A DNA stretch of 64,000 nucleotides from Acorus gramineus (Eukaryota; Streptophyta; Magnoliopsida; Acorales; Acoraceae): positions 9,438,797-9,502,796 of the forward strand of contig CM060857.1 of the NCBI GenBank assembly GCA_030737835.1, read 5' to 3'. Under the pieces are notes generated by a model. That model was not told where the DNA came from, ran no database searches, and worked only from the letters and a program-made list of their open reading frames with translations. Made by a program: the position numbers and the translations under genes. Every line of letters begins with the position of its first letter. The first letter of the stretch is position 1. Below are positions 10,749 through 21,889 of the stretch, piece after piece.

Positions 10749-11561
10749 TGTGGGGGATGAAATCCGGCTCTCCCCTTTTGGGCCAGATCTTCGCTGATCC
10801 GGGCTTTGGATGTAGACCTGAGATGGCGTGGGCTGGTCCTTCCCTTCGCGTCAGTTCAGCACCGCCTGCAGCCTCCTTGATTGTCTGGCTCCTCCTTCCT
10901 TCCCCTTCGGCTTTGGGTACTTGAAACTCACACCAGTGTGGTGCCGGCTAACGCCCCTCCGATGCTCAAGTCAGTAATCTCTCCCTCTAGGGAAGAAGAG
11001 GAACTTAGAATCCTTGAGTCTTAGTAGGAGAGAGAGTCAGTGTTTGCATACCTTCGAAAGGAGGGGAAGTCTCCCCTTTTATACTCCATAAGGGCGTGCC
11101 GAGCTTGGCCTTGCGGGGTGATCATATCATGATATGGAATCTCCACGTGGCCTCAGGATCCTTGGACATGTGGTTCCTAGGGATCATCATACCATAACCG
11201 TTCTTCTGACAACCTGTCCTTTTCCACTGTTAGGGAATATTCCCTTCACTAACCGTTCTTCTGCAGAGGAGGGCCCTATGGCCGACCTGCCTTTTACTTG
11301 GGCACTACCCTTTGGTCAGCTTAACCTTAAGGTCGAGCAATGTTTGACTCCCGTCCTGAGACTAATCAGCATATGGTTGCCCTTTTAAGGTTGGGCTTGA
11401 TCATCTGCCCGACCTTCGAAGGAAGGCGAGATTATCTGATCCGTTGGTGAAGTTTCGTGCCCATGGGCTCTCCTTCCTTTGGCCCACATTTTTAACAACA
11501 AGGGGCTGCTCCTAGCCCAGCCTTAGTGCTTATTTGACATTGACTAATTCGGTCACTTACA
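10749..11561 (-). repeat. 3' LTR of Tat-1
   Basis: 813 bp, plus strand TGTGGGGGATGAAATCC to ...CACTTACA. It is nearly identical to 43009-43820 apart from scattered substitutions and small indels. A minus-strand TATA box (GGAGTATAAAAG, 11077-11088) marks the promoter. Just inside, the minus strand carries the purine-rich AAAAGAAGAGGGCATT (11562-11577), a likely polypurine tract. Confidence 0.93.
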
Positions 11562-11936
11562 AATGCCCTCTTCTTTTGGGCTCTCAATTTCTTGGGGGGG
11601 GGGGGGATGAACTGACCTGGGGAAGCCTGCCAGACTGAACGACTTGCCTACCAAGCCTTTCGCGTCGACTAGATTTGGGCGCTGGGCCCGATGACTTGTG
11701 CCTACGACACTTGTCACTTTCTCGAGTTGCCCTCTTCGTTTAGTACCACTCACTGGGGGGGATAACTCCTAGATTTTAATTTTGCCGCCTCGTCTTCCTG
11801 AATCGACAGTGGCGGTTAGGGTTCCAGTCCCGATCCCTTATACATGCTCTTCTGCTGTTGAGTTTTTACTTCAATAGGACTTTCTTTCTCGTAGATTTTA
11901 TCTAGCGCATCTTTCCACTCCTATTCCCTGCTTAAA
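11562..11936. other. Tat-1 region between 3' LTR and antisense ORF
   Basis: Contains the probable polypurine tract next to the LTR and a run of 13 G (11594-11606). It also holds the likely promoter and leader of the antisense ORF. No ORF of its own is recognisable. Confidence 0.5.
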
Positions 11937-12510
11937 ATGGCCAACTTTCCTAACAGCCTTGTCGTTGAGGAGTATACCGGGGAAATGCCCCCCCAACCAG
12001 ACCCCGAAACCCTCCTACTCTACTCCGGCCAAATTGAGGCTAGCATGATCACCTTCCCGTTATCTTTGCTGATAATGGAATTTCTGAGCTTCTTCGGCCT
12101 TCACCCTCTCCAGCTTGTCCAGAGCGCCTATCACATCTTGATGGTAGTTACTGCCCTCAATTGTGCTTGCGGCATCAACCTCGGCCTGAGCGAGGTGCGG
12201 AGCTTCTATGCGCTGAAGTTCCTCAATGGAGAAGGTCAGATGTTCTACCTGGCGTGGAGGTTGGCTTCGTGGGAGCTGAACAAGGATGCGCAAGAGTTCG
12301 TCTATGATTGGCGGTCTAAACTCTTCAAGATTCAAGGCGCATGGGCGCCCGAAGGTTGCACGCTTCGCGTTCCACTTCATTGGAGGGACTCTCCCCTGGG
12401 ATCTGGTTGGTCTTTCTTCCTGGCGTCAACCGTTTTGCTCCTTTTTTTTTAAACGTCCTCCTTTTGCAGGTGACTCGTCTCTTAATGCGTGTCCCCCTCA
12501 GGAGAGTCTC
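11937..12510 (+). pseudogene. Tat-1 antisense ORF (aORF), 5' part
   Basis: On the strand opposite to gag-pol, an ORF opens at ATG 11937 (MANFPNSLVVEEYTG) and runs about 150 codons. Its content resembles the N-terminal half of the 'putative plant transposon protein' encoded antisense between pol and the 3' LTR in Tat-lineage elements. A T-rich tract and GCAG at 12442-12469 form a strong 3' splice site. The frame after it (ending SLNACPPQESL at 12510) is cut by the solo LTR 12511-18479 and resumes at 18485. The function of these aORFs is not established. The 5' splice site, somewhere about 12390-12420, was not resolved. Confidence 0.6.
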
Positions 12511-13369
12511 TGTTATGCCTGTGTCATTCGGAGCCTTATTTTTCGATCGGAGTCGCTAAAATTTTGGCTTTTAGATACCTGTGGGAGTTGGAGTACTCTG
12601 ATTGAAAATCTAACTGCATATTATGGGTTCTGGTACCGTTTTGTAGTACCCATAAAAATTTCATCGAATTCCGGTAACGTTTTAAAAAATATGCAGTTCT
12701 GAACCGTATCCGGGTTTTGAGAGTTCCTGGTTTAGTTGGTCGAATAGTGTTAGATATTTTGGTGAATGTGGTCACCTTTGGTAAACTTACCCCCCTTTGC
12801 TTAGTGGTGAAGCAACCACTTGGTCTTTTGGTATGTGAGTGGGTGACCCTAACCCTAAACTCACCCCCCTCTCCCAATCTTGCTCTCACCCACCCCCCCC
12901 AAATGAGAACTTTTTCTCTCCCACTCCCTACGTCTCCCTCTTTTTTTGGCTCTCTTTCTCTCTTTTACACACTCCCCAAGTGTTTGATATTATGCCTCAA
13001 TGAAGTGAAGAAGGAGAAGGAAAAGATGGTGGAGCAAGAAGAGGAAGTGTCCAAGGTTAGTTGTGCATGTGTTGTTGTTGATGTTTTCTCCTCCCTCTCC
13101 TCCTCCCATGGTGGATCCCCTGATTTTTCCCCTCTCCCTCTGGTCAGCCAAGTAGAAGAGAAGCAAAGATGGAGGTGGTGGTAGTGGTGGTGGTGGTCGA
13201 GGTGGTCAAGGCGCTTGCGAGCCCCTACATCTCCCCCTTCCCTTCCCCCTCTCTTTTGGTAAGTTTTCCCTTTTTTTATTTGAGTTTTTATGCATGTTTG
13301 GGTATTAGGGAGGTCATGCATGATAAATGAATGGGTTAGGGTGTGTGAGGAGGGTTGGGGAGGGGTTAA

Positions 13370-13590
13370 AGGGGTCTTGGCGCGCTCGCAGGCAGGCGCG
13401 TGCACGCGCGCGGGGCAGCGAGTTTGGGCGCGCCTGGGCATGCGACAGGGCGCCAGTGTGCGCGCGCGCATGCAGGGGCATTCGCGGGGCTACCTAGGGG
13501 CTCGGGTAGGTGCTGGGGCACTCGGGCATGCGTGCGTACGTGCGTGCTCGCATGCGTGCGAGCCCGTATGCGTGCATGTCTAAGTCTTTG
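13370..13590. repeat. CpG-rich low-complexity block in SL2
   Basis: Alternating GC/GT-rich sequence ('gcgcgcgcatgc', 'cgtgcgtacgtgcg') without coding meaning. It is the counterpart of the CG-rich blocks in Tek-1 LTRs (26090-26740, 34060-34740) and in the solo LTR at 54010-54310. Long open frames here come only from the lack of stop codons. Confidence 0.8.
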
Positions 13591-15181
13591 GCATTTCTAG
13601 TTAATTTATAAGTGTTTTAATGTGGTTATACTCACCATTCTGATGCCCTTACCTTGCAGATCTCGTCGGATGGGGTGCGCGATGATCCGGGTATCAGTGA
13701 GTGGTTCGATCTAACTCTTTGGGATGTGCTCGATGAACGTAGTCGTGCATCGCGCATCCATGAGATTTCTTTGCACCCTAAATATGCTAGATATTTGCAT
13801 GCTAGGCTTGTATAGCTCGCATATTGCATAGAACCACCTTTTCTACCATATACTTGCCTATGTATCATATTCATGTGTGAATTATTATGTATGCATGCGC
13901 CCTTCATGTATGGGCATGTGTGATCTGTGTTTTCATGAATGTATAGAATAAGCATGCCTTAGGTAGTCCCTATGAGTAATACAACCATATCAATTGGAAT
14001 ATCCAGCATGATTAAGTCTGGGTTAATAACGAGCACATGCCTAATATTCCTTTGTGATAAGACTCGAGGGCGTGGTGTAGTTTTTGCGCCCATGCTAATG
14101 GGGAAAGGTTATGACCAACTTCAAGAGATGATGAGCTTTCTCTCGCCCTCTCCCTTTGTACGAATTGAGTAAGTAGATGCGATTTTCTACTCGACTCAAG
14201 TTCGTTTGGAATATTGGCATGCACCTGTTAGTGCGCGAGATCGCGCTTGACCCTTCCCTTTAAGTTGGTGATGTCCAACGCATTTTAGGGTATACCTTGT
14301 ATGCTAGTATGCTTGTATGAGGTATGCTTGTATGAGATATGCTTATATGCTTGCACGCTTGTATGCATATTATTTAGCCATGCATGATATATATGTGGTA
14401 TATGTAGATCGTTTATGCTTTCTATCCATGTTAGGGAGTATTCCTATAATTAATTGATATGTTATCGTGCATGTAGTTCATGTACATAACTAAGATATAA
14501 TTCTCCTATAATATATATGCGCATGTTAAAACTAATTAGGCCTATCTGAAATAGGCGTGGGTATGGCCCGCTGTCGGGATGTACCTCGTTAGTTAGTGTG
14601 TGAGCGATGTAATCGCCCCTGCATCCGTGTGATGCACTTGAATGGAATTCAGGAGAATTCATTTGTTGTATCGGTTTTGTTAAACCGGTGGCTATGGCAT
14701 TAAGTTAGGCCTACCCGTGCTAGGCACGTATATGAACCGCCTGTTGGGTTATATGCCTTGGGCTTATTTTTGCGTCAGAGCAGAGGTAACCCCTCCCGTC
14801 TGAGCGACGCACCCGTGTGGGAGTACAAGAGTATTTGATATCATCGATATGTGATTATCGAGCGTAGCTCATAGGGTTTGCTTTGCGAACGTGGGGTGCT
14901 TCCTCCCTGTAGATACCCCATTTTGATCGGTCAGAACTGTAAAACACTTATCATTTGTGATATCTTAGTTTGCAGGTCTAAACCCCGATGATCTTCTCCG
15001 AGTCATAATAATCACTTGAGTAGAGAAAGGAAAGAAAAGAAAGCATGAGCGCAACAAGTTCTTAAAGAAAAGCTTAAGAGAAGCAGTACCATCGCCCAGA
15101 ACGGTTAAGCCTTGGGTTGTTGTACAAGACATCTGAAAATCTGTCTGGTGACTAAGACAAGCGACCACCCACTCGTTGTAC

Positions 15182-15415
15182 TGGACAATCTATCTGAGGA
15201 TTGTCGACTTCGACGATCTTTGGGAGGATTGTCGAACTGGACGATCTTTCTGAGGATTGTCGACTTCGACGATCTTTGGGAGGATTGTCGAACTGGACAA
15301 TCTTTCTGAGGATTGTCGACTTCGACGATCTTTGGGAGGATTGTCGAACTGGACGATCATTCGGGTGATTGTCGAAGTCGACAATCTTTTCTGGGTTGTC
15401 GACCTAGACAATGGG
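15182..15415 (+). repeat. 28-bp tandem array (upstream arm) in SL3
   Basis: Two alternating 28-bp monomers, both starting 'aggattgtcga', form a 56-bp higher-order unit (starts at 15197, 15253, 15309). A decayed tail follows. The array sits about 170 bp upstream of the TATA box. Confidence 0.9.
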
Positions 15416-15580
15416 ATGACGGATCGTCAAAAATACTGGGATAAGTTCAGCTCGAAAAGGACGGCATGGCTTGAGTTTTTTGCCTCTCCACCAACGTCAG
15501 CCACTTCGGGTGAACGTGGGAGCGTTGTGGGGCACTCATTACCTCCCCAAACAGGTGTCAAGAAGGTGGTGGCTCGTTTG

Positions 15581-15592
15581 GGCTATAAAAGG
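15581..15592 (+). promoter_or_regulatory. TATA box of SL3
   Basis: GGCTATAAAAGG in plus orientation, followed by a CT/CCA-rich leader. Consistent with the LTR promoter. Confidence 0.6.
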
Positions 15593-16540
15593 GAAGCAAT
15601 GGGAAGCTTTTAGAGAAGGAACACCCACCTTTTACCCTCCAAAGCCTTCCAAAACCTCTCCTAGCCTCCCCATTCGAGACCAGCAACTCCTCACCACCCT
15701 CCACCCTCCATTTTCGAGCACCACCACCTCCTACACCAGCAGCCACACCAACACTCGTCCACCACCCTCATTCACCACCCAAAACCTACACTTTCTCTCC
15801 CAAGACCACCCATCCGAACCCATCCATCCTTCTTCATCACCAACAGCCCCTCAACACCCTCCACCCTCCATTTCCGAGCACCACCGCCCCTTACACCAGC
15901 AGCCACTCCAAACAACGACCCACCACCCTCACCTACTACCACCTAAACCCTCCCCTTTCTCTCCAAAAGCCACCCATCCGAACCCATCCACTACCACCCA
16001 AAGTTAACCACACTTTTCATCACTATCATCTATCTCCCTTGCCAAAGAGAAAGAGAGAGCTCACACCTCCCTACCCTCACTTCCCTTCCCTTCCCTTTTT
16101 TTTCTTTTCTTTTTTTTTTTACTTAAAAGAACTTGTATAACATATCATCTCCTCATAAAACCCTTAAACAAGTTGTAACAAGCTTACTAAATTAAATAAA
16201 TATAAGTTTAATCAAAGTTGAGAGTGTTGGAGTACATCATTGGACTATTATCAGTTCTTTTGGAAACTATACGCAGCTGGCGGACGACCCTAACTTGGAT
16301 CGTTGGTCAGTTGGTCTAGGGACCATTTGAACACTCCCCTTTGCAAGTTTGGGTACCTCCCAAGGACTACTAACCCCTTTTGTTTTATTTTGTTTACTTC
16401 ATTTGTCATTTACTGCTTTATATGTTTGTTATTACTCTTTTATATACTATTTATATGCTGTTTTTTTTGTTTTTCTCAGTTTCTTGTTAACATAAAACCT
16501 CCCACTAATTTTGTTAAATTTTTCTTGGAGTTAACACTTG

Positions 16541-16925
16541 ACAATCCCCCCTGGTTCGTCGAGCTCGACAACCCCCCGTGGTTCGCCGAACTCGACAATC
16601 CACCCATGGTTAGTCGATTCTGACAACCCACCCGTAATTCGTCGAACTCGACAATCCACAAATAATTCGTCGCATTCAACAATCCAAAAATAATTCATCG
16701 AACTCGACAATCCACCCATAGTTCGTCAATCCCGACAACCCCCCTGTAGTTCGTCGAACTCGACAATCCACCCATAGTTCGTCAATCCCGACAACCCCCC
16801 TGTAGTTCGTCGAACTCGACAATCCACCCATAGTTTGTCAATCCCGACAACTCCCCTGTGGTTCGTCGAGACCGACAATCCCTCCTGGTTCGTTAAACTT
16901 GACAACCCTTCCTGGTTCATCAAGC
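16541..16925 (-). repeat. 28-bp tandem array (downstream arm, inverted) in SL3
   Basis: About thirteen diverged 28-bp monomers of the type 'gttcgtcgaactcgacaatc...'. Clear 56-bp higher-order copies start at 16699, 16755 and 16811. The reverse complement of a monomer matches the upstream array's monomer at 23 of 26 compared positions, so the two arrays are inverted with respect to each other. Confidence 0.85.
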
Positions 16926-17334
16926 CCTATAGTTCACCTCCAGTCTATTGACCAGAAAGAACACCTTTTTTTATCCCATTTGCCAATCCTGCACAAAAAA
17001 GTATCTTTCTCTCTCTCTTTGGGTTTGCAGGATCAATCTGAGCTTGAACACCTCAAGACACGGCCGGCCGTGATCCTTGAGAGGAGAACCCGCATCCCCC
17101 GTTGAAGGCGAGTAATAAAAGAACATCCTCTTTTCTTGCTTTTTAGGAAAAGCAAGTGGCGATCACACCAACGTCCCTGGAAGCGGTCGGGCAACCTTGG
17201 ACGATCCATCAAGTGGCGATTCGGAGCGCCGTGCGTGTAACAGAACCAAACTTGAAGGAACCCGGATTCACGATCACACCGTGTCAAAATCCAACACCGA
17301 CACTCCCGACATCGTCGTGCATCAAAACACCCCA

Positions 17335-17642
17335 GCGTCGAAGCTGTCCTATTTGGGTGCCACCACTTATAGGTGCTACCGATGCGTATCGCGGTACACA
17401 TCTGGCTGATGTACCGATCGTGGAAGGCCGACAGGTAGAGGCTACGCAGGAGAGGGCTACCGGATGATATTGCGAGCGTGGAATCGTTCTCCCCTTCTTC
17501 GGATCTACGTTGAAGCTACCCGACGTTAAAGCTGTCCTGACAGAGGACTCCCACCTGTAGGTACTACCGATGCGTTCGGTAGATGTATTGATCATGGGAG
17601 TATACCAGGTAGAGGCTACTCGGGAGAGGGCTACCGGATGAC
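17335..17642 (+). repeat. Tandem duplication within SL2
   Basis: A segment running from 'gaagctgtcct' to 'ggctac-cggatga' appears twice, offset about 174-188 bp with small indels. The related solo LTR at 52466-55068 carries it once. Confidence 0.75.
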
Positions 17643-18484
17643 AAAGGGTGTAGAACAAAAGGTTTTCTTCCAACAGTCCTGTGTCACCCTTAGGGGTGAG
17701 GGTGAGGATGAGGTGAAGTCACGTCGCTGCGTGACCCATTCGTTTTCGTCCGTTTCCCATAGTTGTTTGGTCCAGTTACGTATCGATGTTCAAGGACATC
17801 GTTGGGCAGTTATCTCGATGTAGATGATCCCGTAGTGTTGTATAGATCAGTAATTCCGCGTCTCTTCAACCAATGGTATGGTCTCTCCCCAAGAGTCCCA
17901 AGAGTCTCCCTCCAGGAGTGAGGGTGAGGGTGAGGTTGGTCGCATCGCCGCGTGACCTTGTTATCCATTGGGTTTCCACCCATGTTTTCCTTGAAAGGAA
18001 ATTGCTTTAGTATTGAACTGTTGTAATGGTGATTGGTTTCCAGCCACTCACTGAGCTTGTAGCTCACCCCTCGCGTACTGTTTCTTTTACAGGGGCAGTG
18101 TTGGGCGTGGAGCTGGAGCTTCCCTGTGGCGTGGTCTTATGTGCGTAGAGCGTTCCGTCCGGCGGGTGGCGAGTGCGAGGCTGTCAGCAGTCCTAGAGCC
18201 ATTTTTTTATTGTAAATCGTGCATGTGGCACAGGTTGTATTTTATTTGGACTAGACTTGGCTCTCACAGGACATTGATTGTGTATTCGAGTCTGTAATGA
18301 TATTTTTGGTTTACAGACTTATTGATTTTTTATGCTTCCACTTTTCAGTTGAGTTATCAGTTATCATTGCTTTTCCAGTTTGTGTGTTATTTATTGGAGT
18401 CATTGTTGACCTCTTGTACTTGATAGCTGATACTTTATATATTGCCACGTCTCGGGGACGGCCACCTTGGGGCGTGATAGTCTC

Positions 18485-19384
18485 CGCATGGGGGACATCG
18501 ATCGCGCCCTAAGTTTCTGGGAGAGGAGATGGAAATCTTTATTGGGTGCGGCCTTTGTCAACCCTGACGTTGCGCCTGCTCCGACCCCTCTGCCATCTTC
18601 AAGCGGGGATGCCCGTCCTAGCGCCCCCTCCTCTCGAGGTGAGACGTCCAACTCTACGTCCGTCAGCATGGGCGCGTTGAGGAGGTCGAATCGTCGCCGT
18701 AAGGTGGCGGTTAGGTCGGCTGTGCCTTACAACCGCCCGATCCAGATTGAAGAGGAGGAAGAAGAGGAGGAAGATGCTTTTCTCAGGGGTGGCCATCCCC
18801 TGAATCATCCAGCTCCCCCCTCTTTCCTGAGTCATCAAGCTTCCCCATCCGCGGCCTCAGGAGAGCAAGCCCAGGGAGAGGGAGGAGCTCACAAGGGCGA
18901 GTCTCCCCGAGCAGAAGATCATGCCGGGCATTCCTGGTGCTTTCCGGAGGCCGCTGGAGAGCCTAGTGTGGTGGCCCCAGTTCCTTCTTCTCCAACGAGG
19001 GCGCTCGATTGTGTCCTCAGTCCCAGCCCCCCTCGGCCTACGGCTGGCGACTGTCCTTTGACAGACACTCAATTCGCGGTGCCCCCTGCTCTTCCTCGCA
19101 GGGCTAGTCTCACAGCCTGGGGACACGTCACTGCCACCGGGAGGGAGCTCGATAGGCTGAGGCGCCTTGTCAAAGAGGAGGAGGAGGAGCGATTCAGCGA
19201 CTTCTCTGTTGGTTTTCATGCTGGTTACATGGCTGCTCGAAGTGGTGAAGCCTTTCCCTCCTCGGTCCAGTTGAAAGATATGTACAATCTCTCTCTCTAT
19301 GAGAGACGTTATGGCCGCTTTGTGGAGGATGCTCCGAGCGCCTCAGCTCGGTCTGAACTGTCTACTTCTCGCCCTCGTCAGTGA
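18485..19384 (+). pseudogene. Tat-1 antisense ORF (aORF), 3' part
   Basis: Continues the reading frame of 12470-12510 across the inserted solo LTR. The first codons encode MGDIDRALSFWERRW, and the frame ends at TGA 19382-19384, for about 298 codons. It has an acidic run of eight Glu after IQI, a Ser/Pro-rich middle, and a C-terminal region with a charged coiled-coil-like segment (ELDRLRRLVKEEEEERF) followed by SDFSVGFHAGYMAARSG, similar to the C-terminal part of Tat aORF proteins. It lies downstream of pol on the opposite strand, as in RIRE2/Grande-type elements. It has no start of its own, since its 5' exons are upstream of the insertion. Confidence 0.6.
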
Positions 19385-19795
19385 GAAGATGCCACTACGT
19401 GCCTCCTGGCGTCTCTCTATTCTCGTTCCAACAAATGCTTCGATCTCGCTTCTATTTTTATTATTGTAAAAGTTTTTTCGGGCTGCGTCCCGCGTACAGT
19501 TTGTCTTTTTGTCGTGACTTCGTACTTCAAACTTTTTCCTATGTTGAGCGTTTACGCTTATCTTATACGATTATATTTTCCCATAGATTTGGCTTGCATT
19601 GTTGTTCCTGGCCCCTGCATTTTTAAAGTCCGTGAAAACTTCTTTTATGGAGGATTCCCATAGATGACATCCAAAATCTGGCCGCCCTCTGCTTGAGCTT
19701 TCTGGCCTCGAATTTACTCTCTGCCAGGAATCCTTCTTAGAGGTGCCGTTTGATGTCCGTCATTCAGTTGGGTGAGTCTTCCGCGCAGGCAACCA
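19385..19795 (-). pseudogene. Remnant of Tat-1 integrase N-terminal linker; integrase core missing
   Basis: Minus-strand translation of about 19630-19790 reads like the Tat segment between RNase H and the integrase zinc finger; FEARKLKQRAARF is visible. The HHCC finger and the D,D-35-E core that should follow are absent. The sequence passes within about 240 bp into the 3' end of the antisense ORF. A deletion with a breakpoint near 19625 is the simplest reading. Confidence 0.5.
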
Positions 19796-20467
19796 TTAAG
19801 ATCTGATCAGCTCTTTAATGCTCGGGATCTTTAAATAATCAATTTGAATGCTCCTGGTCGGCTTTCCGCTGATGGCTGATGCTAGGTTAGCTAAGGCATC
19901 CACTTGAACATTGAGTTCTCTCTCTATCTGATGGATATTTGCCGATCCGAATCGGGAGAGCAACAACTGCACCTTCTCCTGATATGCAATCATCCGTTCC
20001 TCCCTTGTTTCATATTCTCTGGTGCTCTGAAACACTACCAGCTGTGAGTCACTGTAGATGTCAATGACCTGGGCACCGAGGTGAATTGCGAGCTCCAACC
20101 TTGCAACGAGGGCTTCGTACTCCGCTTCATTGTTAGACGCTTGAAAACCTAATTTCAGGACGTGTTCGAACAAAGGTCCGTCACTGTTCCTTAAAACCAG
20201 TTCTGCTCCTACGCCTTTTCGGTTAGATGCTCCATCGACGTTCAGGGTCCATGTGGGCCCAGCCTCGGCCTTCTGGTTGTTGATCATGAACACTTCGTCG
20301 GGCTGTGGGGTCAAGTCGGCTACAATGTCAGCGATTACTTGTCCTTTCACTACACTCCTCGGAATGTACTGGAGGTCAAAAGGAGACAGCTTGATCGCCC
20401 ATTTCAACATTCGTCCAGTGATGTTGGCCTTCTTAAGAATAACCTTGAGCGGATAATCAGTCACCAC
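19796..20467 (-). pseudogene. Tat-1 pol: RNase H region
   Basis: 223 codons. The N-terminal part (VVTDYPLKVILKK, AIKLSPFDLQYIPR) is the end of the RT-linked RNase H/connection. The part from WTLNVDGASNRKG through NNEAEYEALVA to YSDSQLVV is an archaeal-type RNase H with the D, E and D metal-binding positions visible, a feature of the Tat lineage. It would degrade RNA in the RNA-DNA hybrid during reverse transcription. Upstream, stops near 20741 and 20660 separate it from RT, so it cannot be made as part of a complete polyprotein. Confidence 0.85.
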
Positions 20468-20743
20468 ATTAATCGAGTGAGCGAAAAAGTAATGTTTGAG
20501 TTTTCAGGATGATATAAGAAGGGCATAGACAACCTTTTCTAGGTACAGGTATCTAGACTCTGGTCCGCACAAGGATTTGTTGACATAGTAGATTGGTCGC
20601 TGTATTCCTTCGTGTTCTTTTATGATGGCCGAGCTGACTGCGTGATCAGAGGCCGCCATCTAAAGGTACAGCTGCTCTCCTGGATTTGGCTTCACTAGCA
20701 GCGGAGGCGATGCGAGATACCTCTTGAGTTCTTCAAAAGCCAC

Positions 20744-21585
20744 CTAGCACTCAGAGGTGCAATCGAATTTTTTGGCTTTTCTAAGCAATCTGAAAAAAGG
20801 GGGATTTCTCTCAGTCACCTTAGAGATAAACCGATTTAGGGCCGCCAACCTCCCAGTTAGCCTCTGAACTTCCTTTATGTTCCTTGGTGGGTTCAGCTCG
20901 AGCACAGCTTTGATCTGATAGGGGTTGGCTTCTATACCCCGATGCGTGGTTAAGAACCCAAGGAACTTTCCCGATTCTACCCCGAAGGAGCACTTAGCCG
21001 CGTTAAGTTTCATGCGATAGTTCTGGAGAATTTCAAAAGCTGCCCTGAGATGCTTGAGATGGTCACCCCATTGTCACCCCATTTGTCGCTTCTTACCAAC
21101 ATGTCATCTATATAAACTTCCACAATCTTGCCAATCTGTTGCTCAAACATCTTGGTGATGAGTCTCTGATATGTTGCCCCCGCGTTTTTTTAGCCCGAAG
21201 GGCATAACATTGTAACAGTAGGTGCCCATCGGGGTAATGAACGCCGTTTTTTCCACTTCATGTTCGTACATTAGAATTTGATGATATCCCGAATATGTGT
21301 CCATGAAGCTCATCAACTCATTTCCTGAGGAGGCATCTACTAGCTGGTCTATTTTTGGCAGGGGGAAGCTGTCTTTCGGACAAGAGCTGTTCAGATCGGT
21401 GAAGTCGACACACACTCGCCACTTGTCATTCTTCTTGGGTACTACCACCGTGTTGGCTAACCAATCGGGATACCGGACTTCCCGAATGAACCTAGCAGCG
21501 AGGAGTTTCTCTACCTCTTCTTTGATGGCTTCGGCGTGAATTGGAGCTACGCGCCTCTGCCATTGCTTGACGGGTCGCACTGTAG
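20744..21585 (-). pseudogene. Tat-1 pol: reverse transcriptase, frameshifted
   Basis: From 21580 the frame reads RT: FIREVRYPDWLANTVVVPKK, WRVCVDFTDLNSSCPKD, MDTYSGYHQI and NVMPFGL. A run of seven A on the coding strand (about 21186-21192) shifts the frame right after FGL. The catalytic YIDD follows in the shifted frame at 21103-21114. An 11-bp tandem duplication (21062-21083) breaks the frame again. The thumb (MKLNAAKCSFGVESGKFLGF) follows at 21013-20744 and ends in a stop. The order and motifs are clear, but the enzyme cannot be made intact. Confidence 0.88.
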
Positions 21586-21889
21586 GGGAGATACACAGTC
21601 AGTGGCAAATTATAGTTGGATCGATGCCAGGCATTTCTGACGGCTTCCATGCAAACACATCCACTTGTTCATGGAGCAACTTGATCAAATTTGCTCTTTC
21701 AATATGGTCCAGCGCGGTGCTGATAAGGAAGTACTTTTATGGTTCAAGCGGGTCGAGGAAGACCTTCTCCAGGTCTTCCACTACCCGCTGGGCTGGACCG
21801 GGTCTAGCCTCATCGGCTTTCACCCGGTCCTTCAGTAATTGCTATCTTTTGGGATGTATGTCGTCTACACTTCCGAGCGACTCTTCGAC

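Larger units (their letters stand above)
14908..17302 (+). mobile_element. SL3: 2.4 kb solo LTR nested in SL2
   Basis: Starts TGTAGATACCCCATTTTG and ends CCAACACCGACA (TG...CA, TGT/ACA), flanked by CTCCC at 14903-14907 and 17303-17307. It has a TATA box (GGCTATAAAAGG, 15581-15592), a pyrimidine-rich leader and an A-rich tail around 16120-16210, so it reads as an LTR in plus orientation. Two arrays of one 28-bp monomer lie upstream and downstream of the TATA box in opposite orientation. No internal coding region is present, hence solo LTR. I could not assign a superfamily. Confidence 0.8.
12511..18479 (+). mobile_element. SL2: solo LTR of the Tekay-type family, split by another solo LTR
   Basis: Starts TGTTATGCCTGTGTCA and ends ACCTTGGGGCGTGATA, flanked by GTCTC on both sides (12506-12510, 18480-18484). 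Both ends, the 'attgaaaatctaactgcata' block near 12600, the CG-rich block 13370-13590 and the 'gtgagggtgagg' motifs match the LTRs of Tek-1 and the solo LTR 52466-55068, read in the opposite orientation. After removing the insert at 14908-17302, it measures about 3.57 kb. A 174-188 bp tandem duplication (17335-17467 and 17523-17640) adds length. The terminal CA has become TA. Confidence 0.85.

Noticed and set aside
11594..11606. Run of 13 G as the Tat-1 polypurine tract
   Set aside because: Tat-1 is read on the minus strand, where this is a C run, and it is not adjacent to the LTR. The AAAAGAAGAGGGCATT stretch at 11562-11577 fits better.
15182..16925. Tandem 28-bp arrays as a CRISPR array
   Set aside because: The monomers are directly adjacent with no unique spacers, there are no cas genes, and the context is a plant LTR.
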